This document shows positions 6,327-13,905 of a stretch of DNA of 13,949 bases, piece after piece. How positions within the stretch are numbered: position 1 is the stretch's first letter; every line of letters starts with the position of its first letter. Made by a program: the position numbers and the translations under genes. The stretch covers positions 1 through 13,949 of the forward strand of contig JAJOKQ010000038.1 of NCBI GenBank assembly GCA_021129785.1, read 5' to 3'. The stretch is from Clostridiales bacterium. GTDB taxonomy: Bacteria; Bacillota; Clostridia; Peptostreptococcales; NVVX01. Below the pieces are notes generated by a model. It saw nothing but the letters and a program-made list of their open reading frames with translations. It was not told the origin of the DNA and did no database searches.

Positions 6327-7373
6327 GTGGAAACAGAAAAAATCATTAAGCTCTTTTCAGAAACAGTTGGGATTTCGGGTTATGAGACTAATATGTCTGA
6401 TGTAATTAGAGATTCATTTAAAGAATATTGTGATGACATTAAAACAGATGCTTTAGGAAATTTAGTTTGTTTTAAAAAAGGAAAAGACAAAAACAGCATT
6501 ATGTTAGCAGCTCACATGGACGAAATAGGTCTTATGGTAAAAGAAATAGATAAAAACGGATTTATTAAATTTGTAAGTGTGGGTGGAATTGATGAAAGAA
6601 CACTACTATGCCAAGAAGTCTTAGTACACGGCAAGAAAACTCTTTTTGGTGTTATTGGTACAAAACCACCTCATATAGTTCCTATTGAAGACCGAAAAAA
6701 ATCTATTAAGATTGAAGACCTTTCTGTAGATGTAGGATATAGTAAAAAAGAGTTAGAAAACCTAGTGAAAATTGGCGATGTTATTTCTTTTAAAAAAAAT
6801 ATAACTACTTTACAAAATGGTAGACTAGCAGGTAAATCTATAGATAACAGAGCTGGAGTTGTTGTTATGCTAGAATGCCTTAAAGAACTACAAAGGCAAG
6901 ACCATGACTTAAATATATATTGTGTAGCAACTGTTCAAGAAGAAGTAACTATGAGCGGGGCGGTTACATCTACTTACAATATAGAACCTGACCTTGCAAT
7001 AGCAATAGATGTAGGGCATGGCAGAACTCCAGAAACGAATGAATACGATACTATCGAACTTGGAAAAGGTCCAGGAATTACAACGGGTCCAAATATTCAC
7101 CCAAGTATTTTTAAACAATTCAAAACTACAGCGAAATCACATTATATTGATTACCAAGTAGAAATTGCTGCAGGGCACTCTGGAACGGACGCTTGGCCTA
7201 TACAAATTTCTAAATCTGGAGTTGCTACAGGACTATTATCTTTACCTCTAAGGTATATGCATACTTCTGTTGAAACTTTAGATATTTCAGATATTAAAAA
7301 AACAGCAAAACTTTTAGCACATTTTATAATGGATTTAAACGACAAAAATATGGAGGATGTCTTATGTTATTAA
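6327..7373 (+). CDS. M42-family aminopeptidase, first of three paralogues
   Basis: M42 enzymes are cytoplasmic di-metal aminopeptidases, often dodecameric (TET-like), that trim peptides. The 348-residue product keeps the metal ligands and catalytic residues in order: His63 and Asp65 ('AHMDEIG'), Asp173 ('SIDNRAG'), Glu205/Glu206 ('VQEEV'), Asp228 ('AIDVGHG') and His312 ('YMHTS'). It differs from its two neighbours by having 'QEEVTMSGA' where the family norm and both paralogues have 'QEEVGLRG'. The start is taken as GTG 6327, with AAAGGAAG at 6312-6319 placed 7 nt upstream; the frame is open to a TTG at 6309, but that would put the ribosome binding site inside the gene. The gene overlaps the next by 10 nt. 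Substrate preference (acidic, neutral or aromatic N-termini) cannot be read from these motifs. Confidence 0.93.
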   Translation: METEKIIKLFSETVGISGYETNMSDVIRDSFKEYCDDIKTDALGNLVCFKKGKDKNSIMLAAHMDEIGLMVKEIDKNGFIKFVSVGGIDERTLLCQEVLVHGKKTLFGVIGTKPPHIVPIEDRKKSIKIEDLSVDVGYSKKELENLVKIGDVISFKKNITTLQNGRLAGKSIDNRAGVVVMLECLKELQRQDHDLNIYCVATVQEEVTMSGAVTSTYNIEPDLAIAIDVGHGRTPETNEYDTIELGKGPGITTGPNIHPSIFKQFKTTAKSHYIDYQVEIAAGHSGTDAWPIQISKSGVATGLLSLPLRYMHTSVETLDISDIKKTAKLLAHFIMDLNDKNMEDVLCY

Positions 7374-8404
7374 AAAAATTAACAGAGTCCTTTGGCGCAT
7401 CAGGTGATGAAGGTGCAGTGAGAAAAATTATTAAGGATGAATTAAACGACGTAGTAGATGAATACAGAGTTGATGTAATGGGTAATGTTTTTGCAACTAA
7501 AAAAGGCAAAAATAAAAATGCTCCTCATATTGTTCTTTGCGCTCATATGGATGAAGTCGGATTAATGATAAAAGGTATTGATAGTAATGGATATATTAAG
7601 TTTGCACCTGTTGGAGGTATAGATCCAAGAGTCCTCGTATCAAAAGCTGTCTATATTGGGGATGACAAAATCCCAGGTATTATTGGTTCAAAAGCAATAC
7701 ATCTTCAAACAAAAGATGAATCTTCTAAAGCTATTCCAATGGACAAGTTGTATATTGACATTGGTTGTAAAGATAAAAAAGAAGCTGAAAAATTGGTTTC
7801 TGTAGGTGATTATATATACTTTGACAGCGAGTATGTAGAATTTGGCTCAAATAGTGTAAAAGTAAAAGCACTTGACGATAGAGCTGGATGCGCAATTATT
7901 ATTGAACTGTTAAAGATAGATTTGCCTGTGACAGTTACTGGAATATTTACAGTTCAAGAAGAAGTAGGACTAAGAGGTTCTGCAGTTGCTGCAAATCAAG
8001 CAGATTCAGACCTTGCTATTATTTTAGAAGGAACGCTGTGCGCTGATATTTATGATGAAGATCCTCACTTAGAAGTTACAAAGTTTGGTGGAGGTCCTGC
8101 TATTTCAATAATGGATAAAACGTCTATATATAGTAGAACATTAATCGATTCACTAGTTGATACTGCAAACAAGAATAATATTCCATGGCAGTATAGAAGG
8201 TCAGGATCTGGAGGAAATGATGCAGGTAGATTTCACACTGCAAAAACGGGAACTCCTTCTTTATCTGTAGCTGTTCCATGTCGTTACGTGCATTCGGCTG
8301 TGTCTGTTATGAATAAAAGCGACTATAATAATACAAAAGAGTTAATATTAAAGTATCTTGAAAAAATAGGTGAGGGAGGAATACCAAATGATGAAAATAA
8401 ATAA
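7364..8404 (+). CDS. M42-family aminopeptidase, second of three paralogues
   Basis: The 346-residue protein starts at ATG 7364, inside the end of the first M42 gene, with GGAGG at 7352-7356 also within that gene, so translation is probably coupled. Active-site residues are His61 and Asp63 ('AHMDEVG'), Asp171 ('ALDDRAG'), Glu199/Glu200 ('VQEEVGLRG') and His310 ('YVHS'). The metal ligand that is Asp in the two sister proteins is Glu222 here ('ILEGTLCADI'). Glu at this site is, from memory, found in a recognised M42 subgroup, so it is not a sign of inactivity. The Gly-rich 'SGSGGNDAGRF' at 280-290 lines the active-site entrance in relatives. It is clearly a paralogue rather than a recent duplicate, since the protein sequences have diverged widely outside the motifs. 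Confidence 0.94.
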   Translation: MLLKKLTESFGASGDEGAVRKIIKDELNDVVDEYRVDVMGNVFATKKGKNKNAPHIVLCAHMDEVGLMIKGIDSNGYIKFAPVGGIDPRVLVSKAVYIGDDKIPGIIGSKAIHLQTKDESSKAIPMDKLYIDIGCKDKKEAEKLVSVGDYIYFDSEYVEFGSNSVKVKALDDRAGCAIIIELLKIDLPVTVTGIFTVQEEVGLRGSAVAANQADSDLAIILEGTLCADIYDEDPHLEVTKFGGGPAISIMDKTSIYSRTLIDSLVDTANKNNIPWQYRRSGSGGNDAGRFHTAKTGTPSLSVAVPCRYVHSAVSVMNKSDYNNTKELILKYLEKIGEGGIPNDENK

Positions 8405-9395
8405 TGAGCTTCTAAAAAGAATACTGTCTGCCTATGGTCCTTCTGGGTTAGAAAGTAATGTAAGTGAGATAATTAAGGATGAGCTAAAAGATTATGCTGA
8501 TGAAATGTACAATGACGCATTAGGAAATTTAATCGTAAGAAAAAAAGGTGCTGGCAAAAAAATTATGCTAGCGGGACATATGGATCAAATTGCTCTAATG
8601 GTTACTTTTATTGATGATAAAGGATTTTTACGTTTTACAAACGTAGGCGGAATTTCGCCAAGCAATTCGCTCTCACAGCGAGTTATTTTTAGTAACGGAG
8701 TTGTTGGCATTGTAGCAAGTGAAAAACTAGATTCAATAAAAGATTTAAAATTAGAGAAACTATTTATTGATATAGGAGCATCTTCTAAAGAAGAGGCAGA
8801 AGAAATGGTTACAATTGGTGATACTTGCGTTTATTATAGCGAGCCACTAATTGATGATAAAAAAGTAATAACACCAGCTTTAGACGACAGAATTGGTTGC
8901 TATATAATGATTGAAGCACTTAAGAATATGGGCAAAACTGAAAATGATTTGTACTTCGTTTTTACAGTTCAAGAAGAGGTTGGCTTAAGAGGTGCCAAAA
9001 CAGCTGCATACGGTATTGATCCAGACTATGCATACGCTTTTGATGTTACAGGAACTGGAGATACTCCTAAAGGATATAAAATGGCTGTTAAATTAGGAGC
9101 AGGTCCTGCAGTTAAAATTAAAGACAGATCAATACTATGTCATCCAAGAATTAAAGAATATATGATAAAACAAGCAAAAGAAAACTCAATTCCATACCAA
9201 CTAGAAATATTAGAGTTCGGCGGTACCGACTCTGGTGCAATCCATGTATCAAGAAGCGGAGTTCCATCAGGAGTACTATCAATTCCATCTAGATACATTC
9301 ATAGCACTTGCGAAATGACGTATATATCAGATATTTTGAATTCTATTAAATTAACGATTAAATTGATAGAAAATGATATTGATGTACCTGCGTAA
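8388..9395 (+). CDS. M42-family aminopeptidase, third of three paralogues
   Basis: The start is ATG 8388, 8 nt after GGGAGG (8374-8379), giving 335 residues and a 17-nt overlap with the second M42 gene; a GTG at 8370 in the same frame lies before that site and is unlikely. Conserved positions are His64 and Asp66, Asp166 ('ALDDRIG'), Glu196/Glu197 ('VQEEVGLRGA'), Asp219 ('AFDVTGTGDTP') and His305 ('YIHSTCEM'). The usual 'HMDEIG' reads 'HMDQIA' here: Glu67 becomes Gln and Gly69 becomes Ala, next to the first metal ligands. 'FGGTDSGAIHVS' at 277-288 is intact. The gene ends the run; a strong terminator follows 42 nt later. A glutamyl- or general aminopeptidase role is plausible but not shown by the sequence. 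Confidence 0.94.
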   Translation: MMKINNELLKRILSAYGPSGLESNVSEIIKDELKDYADEMYNDALGNLIVRKKGAGKKIMLAGHMDQIALMVTFIDDKGFLRFTNVGGISPSNSLSQRVIFSNGVVGIVASEKLDSIKDLKLEKLFIDIGASSKEEAEEMVTIGDTCVYYSEPLIDDKKVITPALDDRIGCYIMIEALKNMGKTENDLYFVFTVQEEVGLRGAKTAAYGIDPDYAYAFDVTGTGDTPKGYKMAVKLGAGPAVKIKDRSILCHPRIKEYMIKQAKENSIPYQLEILEFGGTDSGAIHVSRSGVPSGVLSIPSRYIHSTCEMTYISDILNSIKLTIKLIENDIDVPA

Positions 9396-9437
9396 AAGTT
9401 ATAAACATTGTTAATTATCTAGATAATAGTGATGCTA

Positions 9438-9480
9438 AACCAATAAAAAGCTAAAACAATAGCTTCTTATTGGTTTTTTT
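9438..9480 (+). terminator. Strong intrinsic terminator after the M42 genes
   Basis: AACCAATAA (9438-9446) pairs with TTATTGGTT (9467-9475). After one A/C mismatch, AAGCT (9448-9452) pairs with AGCTT (9461-9465) around an eight-base loop. An unbroken T run covers 9474-9480. Long stem, compact loop and T tract make this a textbook intrinsic terminator, closing the unit that starts at ispH. Confidence 0.93.
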
Positions 9481-9524
9481 GTCGAACAAGCTCAATAATT
9501 GACTCTATTTGCATTACGAAAGTC

Positions 9525-9788
9525 TTGAATTTTAAGAGGAAAACTTCAAATTTTGTTGAAATACTAGGTAAGAATGATGTAATTAATTATTTAAAGGAAA
9601 AATTGATAGAATCAATAAGTACTTTAGATTATCAAGAAGAAATAAATGAGTTATCAAGAAAAATTGACAATTTAAAATTAGAACTGAATAAACAAAGCAA
9701 GAGTGTATTATTAAGTGAAAATGCAGAGCTAAGAATCAAGATGAAAGAAAAAATTCTTTCGCACAAATTCTATAGTAAAGTCACTTAA
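9525..9788 (+). CDS. Small hypothetical protein, predicted coiled coil
   Basis: The open frame encodes 87 residues rich in Lys, Glu, Leu and Ile. About residues 20-77 show heptad-like spacing ('YQEEINELSRKIDNLKLELN' at 36-55), so a coiled coil or helical hairpin is likely. There are no Cys, no membrane segment and no known motif. The only available start is TTG 9525, and its upstream sequence (GAAAG) is a poor ribosome binding site; no other in-frame ATG or GTG occurs near the beginning. The amino-acid pattern looks like a real protein rather than a chance frame, but it could also be a remnant that has lost its proper start. It sits between the terminator and the aminotransferase gene, 49 nt before the latter. 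Function unknown. Confidence 0.5.
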   Translation: MNFKRKTSNFVEILGKNDVINYLKEKLIESISTLDYQEEINELSRKIDNLKLELNKQSKSVLLSENAELRIKMKEKILSHKFYSKVT

Positions 9789-9837
9789 TATTTGTTAGAA
9801 TAATATAAATCTATCAAATACATAATTGGAGGTAATT

Positions 9838-11031
9838 ATGAAAATACAATTGTCTAAAAAACACGCAGGATTAGCAGACTCAGTTACATTAGCAATTAAT
9901 GCTATGGCGAAACAAATGAAGCTTGAAGGTGCCAACATTATCAGCTTTGGTGTTGGTGAACCTGATTTTGATACTCCTGATAATATAAGAGAAGCAGGTA
10001 TTAAAGCAATTAAAGAAGGACGTACAAGATACACTGCAGCCTCAGGTATACTTGAACTTAAAGAAACAATTTGCAATAAACTAAAAGATGACAATCAGCT
10101 GGATTACTCCCCAGAAAATATTGTGGTATCTAATGGAGCAAAACATTCTTTATTTAATGCCTTACAGGCTATATGTAACCCAGGAGACGAGATAATTGTT
10201 CCAATACCATATTGGGTTAGTTATCCTGAAATGATTAAAATGGCTGATGCAGTTCCTGTATTTATTGATTGTAGCGAAAAAAATGAATTCAAATTAGAAA
10301 TCGCTGAGTTAATAAAAGCAATAACCCCAAAGACTAAAGCTCTGCTTCTAAACAGCCCTTCAAACCCTACTGGCTCTATTTATAGTAAAAATGAACTAGA
10401 AGTTATTGCACAAGTAGCTATAGACAATAATATTTTAATTATTGCTGACGAAATATACGAAAAATTAGTATACGATAATGAAAAACATATTAGCATTGCC
10501 TCTTTAAATGATAAAGTAAAAGATATAACAATTGTCGTTAATGGAGTCTCAAAGGCGTATGCAATGACAGGTTGGAGAATAGGTTATACTGCTTCCAATA
10601 CAGAAATAGCTAATTTAATGAGTAAAATACAAAGCCATTCTACTTCTAATCCTAATACAATTGCTCAGCATGCAAGTATAGAAGGAATAAAAAATTCTGA
10701 CGCTTCTATTGAAAAAATGAGAATATCATTTGATGAAAGAAGAAAGTATATGGTTAATAGAATCAATAAAATGAATAAGTTATCATGTATTGTCCCAAAA
10801 GGAGCTTTTTACGTAATGCTAAACATTTCTAAGCTTATAGGAAAAGAAATAGAAGGTAGAATTATAAATAACTCGTTAGATTTTGCAGAAATTGTTATCT
10901 CTAAAGCTAATGTTGCAGTGGTACCAGGATCAGCCTTTGGAGCTGATAGTTTTGCAAGATTATCATATGCTAATTCAATTGAGAATATTAAAGAAGGATT
11001 AGATCGAATAGAGAAATTAATTGCAAAATGA
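9838..11031 (+). CDS. Class I pyridoxal-phosphate aminotransferase, aspartate aminotransferase type
   Basis: The 397-residue protein matches the AspAT I-beta group: aspartate plus 2-oxoglutarate to oxaloacetate plus glutamate, cytoplasmic, PLP-dependent. Visible features are 'FGVGEPDFDTP' at 37-47, 'YTAASGILELK' at 65-75, 'PYWVSYPEM' at 124-132, 'NSPSNPTGS' with Asn176, 'ADEIYEKL' with Asp204 and Tyr207, and the PLP lysine Lys239 in 'NGVSKAYAMTGWRIGY'. The substrate-carboxylate arginine lies in 'FARLSY' near the C-terminus. The start is ATG 9838 with GGAGG at 9828-9832; the frame reaches a TTG at 9826 that lies within the binding site. Related enzymes act on aromatic amino acids or other 2-oxoacids, so aspartate is inferred from subgroup and from the purB and asnS neighbours. 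The stop codon overlaps the purB ribosome binding site. Confidence 0.92.
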   Translation: MKIQLSKKHAGLADSVTLAINAMAKQMKLEGANIISFGVGEPDFDTPDNIREAGIKAIKEGRTRYTAASGILELKETICNKLKDDNQLDYSPENIVVSNGAKHSLFNALQAICNPGDEIIVPIPYWVSYPEMIKMADAVPVFIDCSEKNEFKLEIAELIKAITPKTKALLLNSPSNPTGSIYSKNELEVIAQVAIDNNILIIADEIYEKLVYDNEKHISIASLNDKVKDITIVVNGVSKAYAMTGWRIGYTASNTEIANLMSKIQSHSTSNPNTIAQHASIEGIKNSDASIEKMRISFDERRKYMVNRINKMNKLSCIVPKGAFYVMLNISKLIGKEIEGRIINNSLDFAEIVISKANVAVVPGSAFGADSFARLSYANSIENIKEGLDRIEKLIAK

Positions 11032-11046
11032 AAGGAGAAATATATC

Positions 11047-12483
11047 TTGAAAAACAGAGAAGTTTACCAAAATCCCTTAATTGAAAGATATGCAAGCAAA
11101 GAAATGATGAGAGTATTTTCACCCGACAATAAATTCAAAACTTGGAGAAAACTGTGGATAGCACTTGCACAGTCGCAAATGGAGCTAGGTTTGCCGATTA
11201 CAAAAAAACAAATTGAAGAATTAAAAAAAAATCAAAATGATATAAACTATGATGTAGCCATTAAAAAAGAAAAAGAAACAAAACACGATGTTATGTCACA
11301 TGTTTTTGCATACGGGGAGCAATGCCCAAATGCCAAGGGAATTATTCACTTAGGAGCTACTAGCTGTTATGTAGGTGATAATACTGATATAATTGTAATG
11401 AAAGATGCTCTTGAAATTATTAAAACTAAGATGATTAACCTATTTAGTGTTATGTCTAAATTTTGTGATGAAAATAAAAATATCCCAACTTTAGGATTTA
11501 CTCATTTTCAACCGGCACAACTAACAACTGTTGGAAAGCGAGCTTCTCTTTGGTTACATGACTTGTTTATGGATTTTGAGAACCTTGAAAATCAGTCTAG
11601 AAGAATGAAATTAAGAGGAGTTAAAGGAACTACTGGAACTCAGGCGAGCTTCTTAAGTTTGTTTGATAATGATGCTTCTAAGGTGCAGGAGTTAGAAAAA
11701 AAAGTTGCAAATAAAATAGGGTTTGATTCAACTTTTCCAGTAACAGGACAAACCTATTCAAGAAAATTAGACTACGAAGTACTATCATTGTTAAGCGGAA
11801 TAGCTCAAAGCATGCATAAGATAACTAATGACATTAGATTACTACAAAATTTAAAAGAAATTGAAGAACCTTTTGAAAAGAATCAAATAGGTTCATCTGC
11901 AATGGCATATAAAAGAAATCCAATGAGAAGCGAAAGAATCGCATCTCTCGCAAGATATGTAATTGCCAGTTCTCAAAACGGCGCTATGACATCGTCTACG
12001 CAATGGTTTGAAAGAACTTTAGATGATTCTGCTAATAGAAGAATTGTTTTGCCTGAAGCATTTTTAGCAACTGATGCTATTTTAACTATAGCGATAAATG
12101 TTTTTGATGGTATGGTTGTATATGAAAAAATGATTCAAAAACATATTGCTGCTGAATTGCCTTTTATGGCTACAGAAAATATTATTATGCAAGCTGTTAA
12201 AAATGGTGGAGATAGACAAGAATTGCATGAGAAAATACGTACGCATTCTATGGAAACTGCGAAAGTGGTAAAAATTGAAGGCAAAGCAAATGACTTAATA
12301 AAAAGGATAGTTGACGATAAGAGTTTTATGTTAACCAAAGAAGAAATTGATAAGGTAATGGATGCAAAAAAATATATAGGCTTAGCGCCAGAGCAAGTTG
12401 ATAGCTTTTTAAATGAATACATATATCCTATTTTAGAGGAAAATAAGCCGCTTATTGGTATTGAAGCAGATTTAAGAGTTTAA
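11047..12483 (+). CDS. purB: Adenylosuccinate lyase
   Basis: PurB removes fumarate from SAICAR in de novo purine synthesis and from adenylosuccinate on the way to AMP. The 478-residue protein belongs to the fumarase/aspartase superfamily and shows its signature 'GSSAMAYKRNP' at 282-292, carried on the mobile catalytic-serine loop, plus 'KHDVMSHVFAYG' at 79-90, 'HLGATSCYVGDN' at 101-112 and 'THFQPAQLTTVG' at 152-163 with the catalytic-type His153. The length and the 'MAYKRNPMRSERI' form match the longer clostridial/eukaryote-like PurB rather than the 430-residue Bacillus form. The start is TTG 11047, with AAAGGAG at 11031-11037 placed 9 nt upstream; that site overlaps the stop of the aminotransferase gene, suggesting coupled translation in one operon. 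Confidence 0.96.
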   Translation: MKNREVYQNPLIERYASKEMMRVFSPDNKFKTWRKLWIALAQSQMELGLPITKKQIEELKKNQNDINYDVAIKKEKETKHDVMSHVFAYGEQCPNAKGIIHLGATSCYVGDNTDIIVMKDALEIIKTKMINLFSVMSKFCDENKNIPTLGFTHFQPAQLTTVGKRASLWLHDLFMDFENLENQSRRMKLRGVKGTTGTQASFLSLFDNDASKVQELEKKVANKIGFDSTFPVTGQTYSRKLDYEVLSLLSGIAQSMHKITNDIRLLQNLKEIEEPFEKNQIGSSAMAYKRNPMRSERIASLARYVIASSQNGAMTSSTQWFERTLDDSANRRIVLPEAFLATDAILTIAINVFDGMVVYEKMIQKHIAAELPFMATENIIMQAVKNGGDRQELHEKIRTHSMETAKVVKIEGKANDLIKRIVDDKSFMLTKEEIDKVMDAKKYIGLAPEQVDSFLNEYIYPILEENKPLIGIEADLRV

Positions 12484-12508
12484 TACGTTATAAGTAAAAA
12501 AGAAATAT

Positions 12509-12534
12509 TGGTATAACAATACCATACGATATGG
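12509..12534 (+). promoter_or_regulatory. Two overlapping small inverted repeats before asnS
   Basis: TGGTAT (12509-12514) can pair with ATACCA (12519-12524) around AACA. CCATA (12522-12526) can instead pair with TATGG (12530-12534) around CGA. The two share bases 12522-12524, so they exclude each other. The second takes up the first two Gs of the asnS GGAGG (12533-12537). The first arm also reads as an extended -10 (TGGTATAAC), so the region may instead be an internal promoter. Confidence 0.35.
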
Positions 12535-12544
12535 AGGTTTTTTG

Positions 12545-13843
12545 ATGAGTAAAGTAGTAACAATTGAAAAAATTAGTGAGTATGAAGGAAAAGAAATAGT
12601 GTTAAAAGGTTGGTTGCTTAGAAAGAGATCTAGTGGTAAAATCCACTTTCTACAGCTAAGAGATGGTACAGGCTTTATTCAAGGAGTGGTTGTAAAGAGC
12701 GAAGTTGGAGAAGAATTATTTAAACTTTGCAAAGGCCTCACACAAGAATCTGCAATAGAGGTAACTGGAACAGTTCAAAAAGATGAAAGAGCACCGAGTG
12801 GTTTTGAAATTACAGTTAATAATGTATCTATAATTTCTTTAGCAAAAGAAGGTTTTCCAATTTCTAAAAAGGATCATGGAACTGATTTTTTAATGGAACA
12901 TAGACATCTATGGATGCGTAGCCCTAAGCAAAATGCAATTCTTCGAATTAGAGATGAAATCAATCTTGCAATAAGAATATTTTTTCACGAAAGAGGCTTT
13001 ACACTAACTGAGCCACCAATAATTACAGCATCGTCTTGCGAAGGAACTACTGACTTATTCGAAGTAGAATATTTCGGTGAAAAAGCTTATCTTTCTCAAA
13101 CAGGGCAATTGTATGCTGAAGCAACTGCTATGGCACTTGGGAAAGTCTATACATTTGGTCCTACGTTTAGAGCAGAAAAATCTAAAACTAGAAAGCATTT
13201 GACAGAATTTTGGATGATTGAACCAGAGATGGCTTTTGTTCAATTTGAAGAAAACTTAAAAATACAAGAAGAAATGGTCGAGTATATAATTCAAAAAGTC
13301 ATTGATAACAGGCAAATGGAGCTCAAAATATTAGGTAGAAATATCGATGAGCTTAAAAAAATTAAAGGAACTTTCCCTAGAATAAAGTACATTGACACAA
13401 TTAAACTGTTACAAGATAATGGTTTCGATTTTAAATGGGGTGATGATTTTGGTGCTCCCCAAGAAACTTTTATTGCTGAGCAATATGATAAACCAGTATT
13501 CATTACACATTTTCCTAAGGAAATGAAAGCCTTTTATATGCAACCAGACCCTGATGATCCTAAAGTAATATTAGGCGCAGATTTGATAGCTCCTGAAGGG
13601 TACGGAGAGATAATAGGAGGCTCTGAGCGAATACATGATTTAGATTTGCTACTTGAAAGAATGAAGGAAGAAAAATTAGAAGAAGAGTTATACGAATGGT
13701 ATGTTGATTTAAGAAAATACGGTTCTGTGCCTCACTCTGGATTCGGACTAGGTTTAGAAAGAACTGTAGCATGGATTTGCGGCATTGATCATATTCGTCA
13801 AACAATTCCTTTTGCTAGAACTCTAAACAGACTTTACCCATAG
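12545..13843 (+). CDS. asnS: Asparaginyl-tRNA synthetase
   Basis: This class IIb synthetase attaches asparagine to tRNA(Asn) in the cytoplasm. The 432-residue protein has an N-terminal OB-fold anticodon-binding domain (about 1-105, 'IHFLQLRDGTGFIQGVVV' at 33-50) and a class II catalytic core. Motif 2 is 'GPTFRAEKSKTRKHLTEFW' at 205-223, and motif 3 is 'GFGLGLERTVAWICG' at 399-413. 'CEGTTDLFEVEYF' at 165-177 and 'SQTGQLYAEATAM' at 185-197 mark the AsnRS/archaeal-AspRS branch. The absence of the large bacterial AspRS insertion, together with overall similarity to bacterial AsnRS as recalled, favours asparagine. ATG 12545 lies 7 nt after GGAGG; a TTG at 12542 in frame is too close to it. The gene follows purB by 61 nt. 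Confidence 0.93.
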   Translation: MSKVVTIEKISEYEGKEIVLKGWLLRKRSSGKIHFLQLRDGTGFIQGVVVKSEVGEELFKLCKGLTQESAIEVTGTVQKDERAPSGFEITVNNVSIISLAKEGFPISKKDHGTDFLMEHRHLWMRSPKQNAILRIRDEINLAIRIFFHERGFTLTEPPIITASSCEGTTDLFEVEYFGEKAYLSQTGQLYAEATAMALGKVYTFGPTFRAEKSKTRKHLTEFWMIEPEMAFVQFEENLKIQEEMVEYIIQKVIDNRQMELKILGRNIDELKKIKGTFPRIKYIDTIKLLQDNGFDFKWGDDFGAPQETFIAEQYDKPVFITHFPKEMKAFYMQPDPDDPKVILGADLIAPEGYGEIIGGSERIHDLDLLLERMKEEKLEEELYEWYVDLRKYGSVPHSGFGLGLERTVAWICGIDHIRQTIPFARTLNRLYP

Positions 13844-13857
13844 TCATTTAAACGCAA

Positions 13858-13905
13858 TAGATAGCTATTTTAATATACCTATCTGGTTAACAATTTTATT
13901 ATAAT
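13858..13905 (+). promoter_or_regulatory. Dyad and candidate -10 box after asnS
   Basis: AGATAG (13859-13864) and CTATCT (13879-13884) form an inverted repeat with a 14-base centre and no T run after it, so it is not a convincing terminator. A consensus TATAAT lies at 13900-13905 without a recognisable -35 at 16-18 bp, and may serve a gene beyond the right edge. No coding frame is evident from 13844 to the end of the window. Confidence 0.3.

Noticed and set aside
7520..8320. Possible inactive (pseudo-enzyme) status of the second M42 protein because a metal-ligand Asp is Glu
   Set aside because: Glu can serve as a metal ligand and, as far as I recall, occurs at this site in an active M42 subgroup. 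All other catalytic residues are intact.
9795..10094. Antisense frame of 99 codons over the start of the aminotransferase gene
   Set aside because: It lies opposite a well-supported gene, has no family resemblance and no ribosome binding site. The other antisense frames in the window were discarded for the same reason.
12484..12544. T-box riboswitch before asnS
   Set aside because: The gap is only 61 nt, far too short for a T-box specifier stem and antiterminator, and no T-box core sequence or terminator is present.
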